Source: Alistipes sp.
Lineage (GTDB): Bacteria > Bacteroidota > Bacteroidia > Bacteroidales > Rikenellaceae
Direction of reading: 5' to 3'
NCBI GenBank assembly: GCA_031285405.1
Contig: JAITWH010000044.1
Location: forward strand, 117,981 to 181,980
Length of the DNA stretch: 64,000 nucleotides
This document shows positions 17,190 through 25,446 of this stretch, one piece after another. Both the position numbers and the translations under genes were made by a program. The notes beneath the pieces were generated by a model, which did not search any database, was not told where the DNA came from, and saw only the letters and a program-made list of their open reading frames with translations. Position 1 is the first letter of the stretch. Each line of letters begins with the position of its first letter.

Positions 17190-17756
17190 ATGGCAACAAC
17201 GGCAGACATAAAGATCGGGATGTGCATCGAGATGGATGGCAAGACGTTCCAGATCATCGACTTTCAGCACGTCAAGCCGGGCAAAGGGCCCGCCTTCGTG
17301 CGCACAAAGCTCAAAAATCTCGAAAACGGACGCACAATCGACAACACATTCTCGTCGGGGGTGAAGATCGACCCCGTGCGCGTCGAGCGACGACCCTATC
17401 AGTTCACATACGAGGATGACATGGGGCTGCACATGATGCACACCGAGACATTCGAGGAGATCACCGTGCCGCGCGACATGGTCAACAACGCCGACCTGAT
17501 GGTCGACGGGCAGATACTCGAAGTGCTCTATCACACCGACAAAGATTACCCCATGACCGCCGAGCTGCCCCCGATAGTCGACATGGAGGTGACCTACACC
17601 GAGCCCGGCATCAAGGGCGACACTGCCTCGACCAACTCGCTGAAGCCCGCCACGGTCAACACAGGCGCTACCGTGCGGGTGCCGCTGTTTATCAATACGG
17701 GCGAGAAAATTCGTGTCGACACCCGTACTCGCGAGTACTACGAGAGACAGAAGTGA
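17190..17756 (+). CDS. efp: Translation elongation factor P
   Basis: Relieves ribosome stalling at polyproline stretches. Seen: 188 residues, the standard length. The KOW-like N-terminal domain has the tip loop HVKPGKGPAFVR, with a lysine at the usual modification position (about 34). An OB domain and the C-terminal signature GATVRVPLFINTGEKIRVDTR follow. The modifying enzyme is not in this window. A strong bidirectional terminator lies 70 bases downstream, between efp and the convergent fucosidase. Confidence 0.97.
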   Translation: MATTADIKIGMCIEMDGKTFQIIDFQHVKPGKGPAFVRTKLKNLENGRTIDNTFSSGVKIDPVRVERRPYQFTYEDDMGLHMMHTETFEEITVPRDMVNNADLMVDGQILEVLYHTDKDYPMTAELPPIVDMEVTYTEPGIKGDTASTNSLKPATVNTGATVRVPLFINTGEKIRVDTRTREYYERQK

Positions 17757-17826
17757 TTGTCAATTAAGAATTTAGAATTAAAAATTAAGAATTAGGCTAC
17801 GCGGCGATTATTGCTTCGCAAAAACA

Positions 17827-17861
17827 AGAGGCTTCCGGAATACGGGAGCCTCTGTTTTTTT
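17827..17861. terminator. Bidirectional rho-independent terminator
   Basis: AGAGGCTTCC pairs imperfectly with GGGAGCCTCT around an AATAC centre and is followed by G then T7; the minus strand has an A/T-rich run on the other side. It serves efp (plus) and the fucosidase gene (minus). Confidence 0.8.
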
Positions 17862-17900
17862 CTGCGTAGCCAAAAATTCTTAATTTTTAATTCTTAATTC

Positions 17901-19271
17901 TTAATTGACTGAAACTTCGATGATCGAGTCGACGGGGTCGAGGGCTGAGTCGGCGGTCACGAAGGTCACCCAGCCGGTGCGGCGGTCGTGCGAGACGGGC
18001 AGCGGCCCCTCGACGTTGAGCCAGCGCGCGCTACGGAAGCCCGAGATGTTGAGCGCCACCGCCCCCTCCGAGCCGTCGAGGATGTGAATGTAGAGCTTGT
18101 CGCCGCCGCTTTTTGAGTCAGAGGCAGAGACAGAGGCGGCGGTAGTGACGGCGCCCCAACGTTGCGGCCTCACGAATCCCGCCTTCGTTCCGTAGATCGT
18201 GTGGCCGTATCGCCGCAGCCAGTCGCCCATCGCGCCCAGACGTTCGGTGCTCTCGGGGGTGATGCGGCCGTCGGGCATGGGGCCCACATTGAGCAGCAGG
18301 TTGCCGCCGACGCCGGCGGTGCGCACCAACAGGTGGATCAGCTCGGTGGAGGATTTGTAGCGACGGTCGGTGATGTTCCATCCCCACGAGCCGTTGATCG
18401 TCTGGCACGTTTCGAGCGGCAGGCGCGACACGGCCTGACCGCTGTACCCCGCGGTGTTTTCGCCCGGCACGTCGCGTTCGAAAATCTGGTAGTCCTCGCC
18501 CGCGAAGGGGGGCAGATGGTGGTTGTTGGCGATGAGGCAGTCGGGCTGCAGGCTGCGGATGTGGCCGTAGATCTCGGGGTACATCCAATCGACGGCGGCC
18601 GACTGGTCGGTGCGGTTGGCGTCGGCGGTCTGGTCCCAGTGTCCGTCGAACCAGATCATCGCGATGTCGCCATACTGCGTCAGCAGCTCGGTCAGCTGCG
18701 CCTTCATGAAGTCGACGTAGCCCCGCCAATCGCTGGGCGCGGTGCGGCCCGAGTTCTGGCCCGTGCGTCCGGTGCGCCACTGGTAGTCGTCGCGCGTCCA
18801 ATCTAACAGCGAGTAGTAGAAGCCCAACTTCATCCCCTGCGCGCGGCACTCGTCGGCCAGCTGGCGGATGATGTCGCGGCCGTAGGGGGTGTTCATGATG
18901 TTCCACTCCGATTGCGCGGTGGCCCAGTTGCTGAATCCGTCGTGGTGGCGCGAGGTGAGAATGATGTAGCGCATGCCCGCCTCCTTGGCGATGCGCACCC
19001 ACTCGGCGGCGTCGAACGACTGGGGGTTGAAGACGTTTTGCAGGTTCAGGTAGTCGGCCCGCGCTATGGGGCGCGAGTTCATCACCCACTCGCCCGCGCC
19101 CAAAACGGCGTAGGGGCCGAAGTGGACGAACATGCCGAAGCGGGCCTCCTCGAACCATTGGGTGTCGGCTCCCGGGATTTGTTGTTGGGCTTGTGCTTGC
19201 GCCTGCGCTTGTGTCGGGGTGGCTCCCGCGAGCGTCAGGGCCGCGAGGAGCAGTAAGGTTAGTTTTTTCAT
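17901..19271 (-). CDS. Alpha-L-fucosidase, GH29
   Basis: Exported glycosidase that removes terminal alpha-L-fucose from host or dietary glycans. Seen: 456 residues with a signal peptide followed by an unusual (Gln-Ala)n run at about residues 20-31. GH29 landmarks: WFEEARFGMFVHFGPYA, ILTSRHHDGFSNW, and the nucleophile aspartate in MIWFDGHW (about residue 208). The C-terminal 80 residues form a beta-sandwich-like extension. The acid/base is variable in this family and not assigned here. No SusC/SusD genes lie nearby. It follows the thioesterase on the same strand across a 192-base hairpin element. Confidence 0.93.
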   Translation of the reverse strand: MKKLTLLLLAALTLAGATPTQAQAQAQAQQQIPGADTQWFEEARFGMFVHFGPYAVLGAGEWVMNSRPIARADYLNLQNVFNPQSFDAAEWVRIAKEAGMRYIILTSRHHDGFSNWATAQSEWNIMNTPYGRDIIRQLADECRAQGMKLGFYYSLLDWTRDDYQWRTGRTGQNSGRTAPSDWRGYVDFMKAQLTELLTQYGDIAMIWFDGHWDQTADANRTDQSAAVDWMYPEIYGHIRSLQPDCLIANNHHLPPFAGEDYQIFERDVPGENTAGYSGQAVSRLPLETCQTINGSWGWNITDRRYKSSTELIHLLVRTAGVGGNLLLNVGPMPDGRITPESTERLGAMGDWLRRYGHTIYGTKAGFVRPQRWGAVTTAASVSASDSKSGGDKLYIHILDGSEGAVALNISGFRSARWLNVEGPLPVSHDRRTGWVTFVTADSALDPVDSIIEVSVN

Positions 19272-19302
19272 ATTGGGTGTTTTAGGTTGTTGTTGTCGGT
19301 TC

Positions 19303-19464
19303 AGAGTTTGTTTAAAGATATTACCGAAGCTGTTTTCGGTGAATTTTTAAGCGATTTTTTCGCTCTCCGAACGAGACATAGTGGTCTCTATGGTGAGCGA
19401 GGAGAACGAAAAAAGCGCAAAAAAGGCTCGAAAAAAGCGAGAGAAATATCTTTAAACAGACTCT
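19303..19464. repeat. MITE-like 162-bp element with terminal inverted repeats
   Basis: The ends AGAGTTTGTTTAAAGATATT and its near-perfect inverse (at 19445-19464) bracket an interior that also folds: GCGATTTTTTCGCTCTCC pairs with GGAGAACGAAAAAAGCGC with two mismatches. The right end reaches the first base of the thioesterase TGA stop. No second copy is in this window. Confidence 0.7.
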
Positions 19465-20204
19465 CAGGGCGCGATTGTGATCTCGGCCCTGCATATCGGG
19501 GTGCTGTCGGCGGCGCGAATTTCGAAACGCCAGCCCTCTTTGCCATCGCCGCTGCCAAAGCCGGCCGAGCAGATGGTCAGCCGGTCGCCAAGTCGTGCTT
19601 CGTGGATGTAGTTGATGTCGAGTCGGAACGACCCGAGCCGAGCCGCCACTCCGGTCGGCAGCGAGTCGACCATCCACTCCAGATACTTCATGCTGTTGAC
19701 GTGGCCGTTGAAGTCGATGTCGCTGTACACCACCTCGTAGGGTCGCTCCGACGAGCACTCGGCGAGGGCGCCAACCTTGCGCGGACGTTCGACGGGCGGT
19801 TCGCGGTCGACGAGCGAGGTGCCCTTGTTCGACAGCGCCGACAGGTCTAACGGCCGTCGCGTCGCAAGGTCGATCATCGCCCACTGCGTCACCGCCGCCC
19901 CTATTTCGACACTCTTGCCGTCCGAAACAGTCATGTTACGCGTCGTGAAGAGCCGCCCGTAGTCGCTGACCAAGGTGTAGATGTCGATCTCCTCGTGGCG
20001 CTGGGGCAGGCGGCGCATCTCGATCGCCATGCGCGACAGCACCCACGAGGCGTTGCCCGCGTTGAGGTCGCTCACCCCGAAGCCCAGAATGTCGGCGTCG
20101 TCGCCCGCCGCCTGCAACACCATGTCGCCCATAGCGCAGAGACGCACCCGCTGCGAGGCGTCGATGTCGCGCTGCTCGATGCGGTAACGGAAACTCCCCG
20201 CCAT
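19464..20204 (-). CDS. Acyl-ACP thioesterase
   Basis: Hydrolyses acyl-ACP to release free fatty acids. Seen: 246 residues making a double hot-dog fold. The N-terminal half starts with a YRIEQRDIDASQRV strand and the second half has the DIDFNGHVNSMKYLEWM signature (about residues 160-176), with Asp, Asn and His positions matching bacterial FatA-like enzymes. Length is normal. It lies seven bases after trxA and likely belongs to the dnaE-fic-trxA transcription unit. Its stop codon touches the MITE-like element. Confidence 0.92.
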   Translation of the reverse strand: MAGSFRYRIEQRDIDASQRVRLCAMGDMVLQAAGDDADILGFGVSDLNAGNASWVLSRMAIEMRRLPQRHEEIDIYTLVSDYGRLFTTRNMTVSDGKSVEIGAAVTQWAMIDLATRRPLDLSALSNKGTSLVDREPPVERPRKVGALAECSSERPYEVVYSDIDFNGHVNSMKYLEWMVDSLPTGVAARLGSFRLDINYIHEARLGDRLTICSAGFGSGDGKEGWRFEIRAADSTPICRAEITIAP

Positions 20205-20211
20205 CGTCGCC

Positions 20212-20529
20212 CTACCCTAACAGGGCCTCCATTTTGGCCTTCAGGTCGGCGCGGTTCAGGGCTCCGACGTGACGGTCTGCCAACTCGCCGTCCTTGAAGA
20301 AGAGCAGCGTGGGGATGTTGCGGATTGAGTACTTGGTCGGCAGGTCGCGCTCCTTGTCGACGTTGCATTTGCCGACGGTGATGCGGCCGTCGTACTCCGC
20401 CGCCAGCTCTTCGACCATCGGGCCGATCATTCTGCACGGGCCACACCATTCGGCCCAAAAGTCCACCACCAAGGGTGCGCCACTCTCCAGCAACTCCGTA
20501 AAGTTGGCGCTTGTAATTTCCATTGCCAT
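20212..20529 (-). CDS. trxA: Thioredoxin
   Basis: Small disulfide reductase. Seen: 105 residues from ATG at 20529, with active site WAEWCGPCRMIGP (about residues 27-39) and the cis-proline in RNIPTLLFF. The reading frame is open without a stop for 54 codons further upstream to a GTG at 20691. That region encodes 14-residue repeats unlike any thioredoxin (separate entry), so 20529 is preferred, though no good Shine-Dalgarno sequence is seen at either. Known: trxA commonly follows dnaE in Bacteroidota; here a Fic gene separates them. Confidence 0.93.
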   Translation of the reverse strand: MAMEITSANFTELLESGAPLVVDFWAEWCGPCRMIGPMVEELAAEYDGRITVGKCNVDKERDLPTKYSIRNIPTLLFFKDGELADRHVGALNRADLKAKMEALLG

Positions 20530-20568
20530 AGTTTTTATCGCGTTAGTTATATCATTTTTTTGCCCGTT

Positions 20569-20691
20569 TTGTGCGATGTGTTCACAATATCGCGTTTTTG
20601 TGTGCATGTCTCGGGCGATGTGTTCATGAAATCGCGTTTTCTTGTACATTTCCAGAGTGACATGCTCAAGAAAACGGCAATCGCTATACAC
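20569..20691 (-). repeat. 42-bp tandem repeat in frame with trxA
   Basis: Two 42-bp units (20611-20652 and 20569-20610) and a degenerate third (20653-20691) contain AACGCGAT...GAACACATCGC. Read on the minus strand from GTG 20691 they are open and encode 14-residue repeats of the type KTRFHEHIARDMHT then KTRYCEHIAQN, continuing in frame into trxA. The GTG overlaps the end of fic. It could be an N-terminal extension, an upstream peptide, or a noncoding repeat whose 42-base period keeps the frame by chance. Confidence 0.5.
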
Positions 20692-21805
20692 TTATTGATT
20701 CGATGTTTATATCGGGGGCGACGACATCGCCTGCCGAAACGTTCATCAACAGCCTGATCAAAGGCATGTTCAAATAGTAATTGGTGCGTCCGTGTTTGAC
20801 CTTTTCAACAAGCTTCGCCTCTGCCAGAATGTTGAGATACTTCGTCGCCGTGATGCGATTCACATCCAGATCGGCTCGAATAAACTCGATCTTGGTGTAC
20901 GGGTGGTTAAACAGATTGTTCAAAAGCTCGTGGCGGTACACCCGCCCGGGCAGACTCCGCATCTTGTGCTTGTACTCAATCATCAGCCTCGAAATCTCCT
21001 TCACGAGCCCGATGGTCTCGTCGGCGGTCGACTCCACCCCCTTTAGCATGAACAGCACCCACGTCTCCCACTCCCCTCTGTCGCGAACGGCCTGTATCGC
21101 ATGATAGTATTGCGACTTGTTGCGAATGATGTATCGGCTGAGGTACAGAATGGGCAGATCCAACAAACCCTTTATCACCAGATAGAGAATGTTGATGATC
21201 CTGCCCGTGCGGCCGTTGCCGTCGTAGAACGGATGGATGCTTTCGAACTGATGGTGGACAATCGCCATCTTGATCAACGGGTCGAGGTCCGATATCGAGT
21301 CGTCGTTTATAAACGTCTCCAGATTCTGCATCTGCCTCTCAATGAGCATCTTCTCCTGGGGTGGAGTGTACACGACCGCTCCGAACTGATCTTTGAGATT
21401 GGTTCCGGGCAGGGTTCGAAATCCTGCGCTGTTGTTTTCGAGAGATCGCTGTATCTCTTTTATCATCGTGTTGGTCAGCAACTTATTATTTCTGACCAGT
21501 TCGAATCCGCGTTTGAGGGCGTGCGAATAGTTTATCACCTCCTTGGTCGAGGCCGAGATCGCATACTGCTTTATGTCGAGCTCCGCTTTGTAGATCTCGT
21601 CGTGTGTCGTCACGATGTTCTCGACCGCCGAGCTGTCCTTCGCCTCCTGCAGGGTGAGGGTGTTTATTAGGATATCCTCGTTGGGTATGGTTTGCGCCAC
21701 CCCCTTCAGTTCGGCAAGTTTTTTATTGGCCAGATTCAATTGACGAAGAACCGCCTTGCTTTCAAGGTCGACCGCCAGGGGCAAAACGGGTATTTCGTAA
21801 TTCAT
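20684..21805 (-). CDS. Fic family protein with N-terminal inhibitory helix
   Basis: Probable AMP-transferase modifying a protein hydroxyl with ATP. Seen: 373 residues. The core motif HPFYDGNGRTGR is at about residues 197-208 with an intact catalytic His. SSAVEN (about 58-63) fits the (S/T)xxxE(G/N) inhibitory motif and lies N-terminal, as in class II Fic proteins. A C-terminal winged-helix-like region (NRITATKYLNILAEAKLVEKV) follows. The gene looks less GC-rich than its neighbours and sits between dnaE (12 bases away) and trxA, normally adjacent, suggesting insertion. The target is unknown. Confidence 0.93.
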   Translation of the reverse strand: MNYEIPVLPLAVDLESKAVLRQLNLANKKLAELKGVAQTIPNEDILINTLTLQEAKDSSAVENIVTTHDEIYKAELDIKQYAISASTKEVINYSHALKRGFELVRNNKLLTNTMIKEIQRSLENNSAGFRTLPGTNLKDQFGAVVYTPPQEKMLIERQMQNLETFINDDSISDLDPLIKMAIVHHQFESIHPFYDGNGRTGRIINILYLVIKGLLDLPILYLSRYIIRNKSQYYHAIQAVRDRGEWETWVLFMLKGVESTADETIGLVKEISRLMIEYKHKMRSLPGRVYRHELLNNLFNHPYTKIEFIRADLDVNRITATKYLNILAEAKLVEKVKHGRTNYYLNMPLIRLLMNVSAGDVVAPDINIESISV

Positions 21806-21817
21806 GGCCGGTTCCGT

Positions 21818-24800
21818 TTAATTAATGGTGTAACGTAGTTCCGAGTCGTCGAGGTAGGCGGTGAGGCTGCCGCCGAGGCCGACTTTGTAGCGGCGGGAGT
21901 GCATCTTCACCGACACTCCTCCGCGACGATCGACAACCTTGAGGGCGAGGGTCAGCTCCCCCTCCGACGAGCGTGCCGCCCCCTCCAACGATGCAATAAG
22001 CGCGCCGTCGATAGCTTCCAGCGGCACGGTGACGCAAATTTCCCGCAACATGCTCCGTTCCACATCGTCCAACTGCATCACGCTGCCGATGCGCGCCTCC
22101 AACTCGCCCTCGCGCCCGAACCGCGTCTGAATCTTGCCGCGGATGAACAGAAAGTAGTCGGTGTAGAAAAATATGCGCCACTTCTCGTAGTCTTTGTCGA
22201 ACAGCGTGAACTCGTGCGTCGTGCCGTCGTAGTCCTCGATCCTGACCCGCCCGTAGGGCTTGCCCTTCTGCGAGACCAAGTTCTGCACCCCCGTCACCAT
22301 TCCGGCGACTGTGAAATCTCTGTCGGCCTTGCCGGTGAGGTCGCCCAGATCGGCCAGCGTCGCGTTGCACACATGCTTGATGACGGTCTGGTACTTGTCC
22401 AACGGGTGCGACGAGAGGTAGATTCCTATCGCCTCCCGCTCTTTGTTGAGCGTCTCCAACTGCGACCACGGCGCGGACGATGTCGGCGCGGGCCTCTGCA
22501 CTGCGACCTCGGCGGCACCTCCTCCGAAGAGGCTCTGCTGCGCGTTCGACTTCTCGCCCTGCATCCTCGTTCCGTAGCGCATCAACTGTTCGAGGTAGGT
22601 TCCCCCCGCGCCGGCGCTGTCGGCCGTCTCGGCGAAGAAGATGCTGCGGTGAAATCCGCTGATGGCGTCCAACGCCCCCGACACGGCGAGCCCCTCCAAG
22701 GTCTTCTTGTTGACGGACTGAAGGTTGATGCGCTCCATGAAGTCGTATATGTCGACGAATCGTCCGTTGGCCTTCCGCTCCTCGATGATTGATCGCACGG
22801 CCGCCTCGCCTACCCCCTTGATGCCCGCCAGACCGAAACGCACGTTGCCCGCCTTGTCCGACGAGAAGAGATGAAAACTCTCGTTGACGTCGGGGCCCAA
22901 CACGTTGATTCGCATCCGCTTGCACTCCTGCATGTAGTGGGTGATCTCCTTGATGTTGTTCAGGTTGCGACTCAGCACCGCCGCCATGAACTCGCTCGGG
23001 TAGTGGGCCTTGAGCCAACCGGTCTGATAGGCTACATAGGCGTAACACGTGGAGTGGCTCTTGTTGAAGGCGTACTCGGCAAACGACTCCCAATCCCTCC
23101 ACACCTTGTCGACGATCTTCGGGTCGTGCCCCTTGGCGGTTGCCCCCTCGATGAACTTGGGCTTCATCTTTTCGAGCACCGCCTTCTGCTTCTTCCCCAT
23201 CGCCTTGCGCAGGGTGTCGGCCTCGCCGCCGGTGAATCCCGCGAGTTTCTGCGACAGGAGCATCACCTGCTCCTGATAGACAGTAATCCCATAGGTGTCG
23301 GCCAGATACTCCTCCATGTCGGCGATGTCGTAGCTCACCGCCTCGTCGCCGTTCTTGCGTCGGATGAACGACGGGATGTAGTCCATCGGCCCCGGGCGAT
23401 AGAGGGCGTTCATTGCTATGAGGTCTTCGAACCTCGTGGGCTTCAGATTTTTGAGGTGCTTGCGCATCCCCGCCGATTCGAACTGAAACAGGCCGTGGGT
23501 GTCGCCGCGACTGAAGAGCTTATAGGTCTCGGCGTCGTCCAACGGCACCGCCTCGATGTCGATCTTCTCGCCGTGCACCTGCTCGACGTTGCCGAGGGCG
23601 TCCTTTATAATAGAGAGTGTGCGCAGCCCCAGAAAGTCCATCTTGATGAGGCCGATGCTCTCGACCTGACTCCCGTCGAACTGCACTACGTTCTTGAGCT
23701 CGTCGTCGTTTTTTTTATGGCTCGCCTTCGCCTCCTTGTCCTTATCTCGCACAGTGGCGATGGGAGCGTAGAGCTCCAGATCGTCCTTGCCGATGATCAC
23801 CCCGCAGGCGTGCACCCCTGTTTGGCGCACCGACCCCTCCAGCTTCTCGGCATACTCCAAAGTGCGACGTATCACATCGTTGTGACTTTCGCGCTCGGCG
23901 CGCATCTCGGCCGACACCTCGTACAGATGTTCGAAAGCTGTCTGCCCCTTCTTGGGGGCGAGGCGGTCGGGCACAAGTTTGGTGAGGCGGTCGCTCTCGG
24001 TGAGTGGCAGTTTCTGCACCCGCGCGACATCCTTGATCGCCATTTTTGGGGCCATGCAGCCGAAGGTTACGATCTGGGCGACGCGCTTCTTGCCATACTT
24101 CTCCGACACATATTCGAGCACGTCGGCGCGCCCATCCTCATCGAAGTCGATGTCGACGTCGGGCAGCGATATTCGGTCGGGGTTCAGGAATCGTTCGAAC
24201 AGCAGGTTGTACTTCAGCGGGTCGATGTTTGTGATTCGCAGCGCGTAGGCCACCACCGACCCCGCCGCCGACCCGCGACCCGGCCCCACCGACACCCCCA
24301 TCTCGCGCGCGGCACGAATGAAGTCCCACACGATGAGGAAGTATCCCGGAAAGCCCATCCACTCTATGGTCGAGAGTTCGAACTTTATGCGCTCCCTGAT
24401 CTTGTCGGTCAGCTCGCCGTAGCGCTCCTTGGCCCCGCGCTCCACAAGGTGTGCGAGGTAGCGATTCTGCTGCGCGATCATCTCGCTGTCGGCCAACCCC
24501 TCGGACTCGATGAACTCCGCCGGCGGCACGAAGTCGGGCATCAGCGGCGGATGTTCCAGCGAGTAGTCCTCTATCTTGTCGGCGATTTCGAGCGTCGTGG
24601 CCAACGCCTCGGGCAGGTCGGGAAACAACGCGGCCATCTCGTCGGGACTCTTCAGCCACTCCGAAAATGAGTAGTGCATCCGCTTGGGGTCGTCCAAATC
24701 TTTGCCCGTACTGAGACATATCAGGTGGTCGTGCGCCTCGGCATCTTCGGCATCGACGAAGTGAACGTCGTTCGAGACTATATATTTAACGCCCAATCTT

Positions 24801-25405
24801 TTGCCTATGTCGACCAACTCTTTGTTCACCGTCCGCTGGCTATTGTAGGTCTCGTTATCGGCGGAGGGGTTGAGGGTCGGAAGGAGCTGCATCTCAAGGT
24901 AGTAGTCGTCGCCGAACATCCCCTGAAACTCGCGCACCACCTCCTCGGCCCCGCGCATGTCGCCGCGCATGATCGCCTGCTGCACCTCGCCCCCCAGACA
25001 CGCCGAGCAGCAGACGAGACCCTCGCCATGCTCCCTCAATAGCGACTTGTCGATGCGGGGCTTGTAGTAAAACCCCTCGGTCCACGAGTAGCTGACTATC
25101 TTGCAGAGGTTTTGATATCCGTTCAGGTTTTTCGCCAGCAGTATCAGGTGGTCGCCCGCCTTCTCGTCCTTGTCGCTCACGAATCTGTCCTTCACCACAT
25201 AGACCTCGCAGCCGAGGATCGGTTTGATCCCCTCTTTGGTCGCGACGTCGTGAAACTCCTTCACTCCATACATGTTGCCGTGGTCGGTGATGGCGACGGC
25301 GTGCATCCCCAGCGCCTTGGTTCGGGCTATGAGCTTGCGGATATCCGACGCCCCGTCGAGGATCGAATACTGGGTGTGGACGTGAAGATGTACAAAACTT
25401 GACAT
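21818..25405 (-). CDS. dnaE: DNA polymerase III subunit alpha
   Basis: Catalytic subunit of the replicative polymerase. Seen: 1195 residues. N-terminal PHP domain with HLHVHTQYSILDGA and TDHGNMYG; palm aspartates in LPDVDIDFDEDGR (about residues 395-407); PGPMDYIPSFIRRKNG; tandem HhH region; OB-fold near residue 1000 (FTVAGMVTGVQ). The C-terminus is somewhat shorter than in Bacteroides. Start at 25405 is fixed by the PHP domain. A TATTTTTG -7 element ends four bases before the ATG, so the mRNA is probably leaderless. Divergent from priA, with overlapping promoter regions. Confidence 0.97.
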   Translation of the reverse strand: MSSFVHLHVHTQYSILDGASDIRKLIARTKALGMHAVAITDHGNMYGVKEFHDVATKEGIKPILGCEVYVVKDRFVSDKDEKAGDHLILLAKNLNGYQNLCKIVSYSWTEGFYYKPRIDKSLLREHGEGLVCCSACLGGEVQQAIMRGDMRGAEEVVREFQGMFGDDYYLEMQLLPTLNPSADNETYNSQRTVNKELVDIGKRLGVKYIVSNDVHFVDAEDAEAHDHLICLSTGKDLDDPKRMHYSFSEWLKSPDEMAALFPDLPEALATTLEIADKIEDYSLEHPPLMPDFVPPAEFIESEGLADSEMIAQQNRYLAHLVERGAKERYGELTDKIRERIKFELSTIEWMGFPGYFLIVWDFIRAAREMGVSVGPGRGSAAGSVVAYALRITNIDPLKYNLLFERFLNPDRISLPDVDIDFDEDGRADVLEYVSEKYGKKRVAQIVTFGCMAPKMAIKDVARVQKLPLTESDRLTKLVPDRLAPKKGQTAFEHLYEVSAEMRAERESHNDVIRRTLEYAEKLEGSVRQTGVHACGVIIGKDDLELYAPIATVRDKDKEAKASHKKNDDELKNVVQFDGSQVESIGLIKMDFLGLRTLSIIKDALGNVEQVHGEKIDIEAVPLDDAETYKLFSRGDTHGLFQFESAGMRKHLKNLKPTRFEDLIAMNALYRPGPMDYIPSFIRRKNGDEAVSYDIADMEEYLADTYGITVYQEQVMLLSQKLAGFTGGEADTLRKAMGKKQKAVLEKMKPKFIEGATAKGHDPKIVDKVWRDWESFAEYAFNKSHSTCYAYVAYQTGWLKAHYPSEFMAAVLSRNLNNIKEITHYMQECKRMRINVLGPDVNESFHLFSSDKAGNVRFGLAGIKGVGEAAVRSIIEERKANGRFVDIYDFMERINLQSVNKKTLEGLAVSGALDAISGFHRSIFFAETADSAGAGGTYLEQLMRYGTRMQGEKSNAQQSLFGGGAAEVAVQRPAPTSSAPWSQLETLNKEREAIGIYLSSHPLDKYQTVIKHVCNATLADLGDLTGKADRDFTVAGMVTGVQNLVSQKGKPYGRVRIEDYDGTTHEFTLFDKDYEKWRIFFYTDYFLFIRGKIQTRFGREGELEARIGSVMQLDDVERSMLREICVTVPLEAIDGALIASLEGAARSSEGELTLALKVVDRRGGVSVKMHSRRYKVGLGGSLTAYLDDSELRYTIN

Positions 25406-25409
25406 TGTA

Positions 25410-25417
25410 CAAAAATA
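25410..25417 (-). promoter_or_regulatory. dnaE -7 element, four bases before ATG
   Basis: TATTTTTG fits TAnnTTTG on the minus strand. With the usual spacing the transcript would begin at or inside the start codon, leaving no room for a ribosome binding site. On the plus strand TAATTTTA (25431-25438) is a weaker candidate for priA, also close to its ATG at 25447. Confidence 0.5.
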
Positions 25418-25446
25418 GGCAAAATTTACGTAATTTTACATCCTCG

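Noticed and set aside
22871..24670. 599-codon frame opposite dnaE
   Set aside because: Shadow of dnaE; no start context, no motifs, His/Arg/Leu-rich composition.
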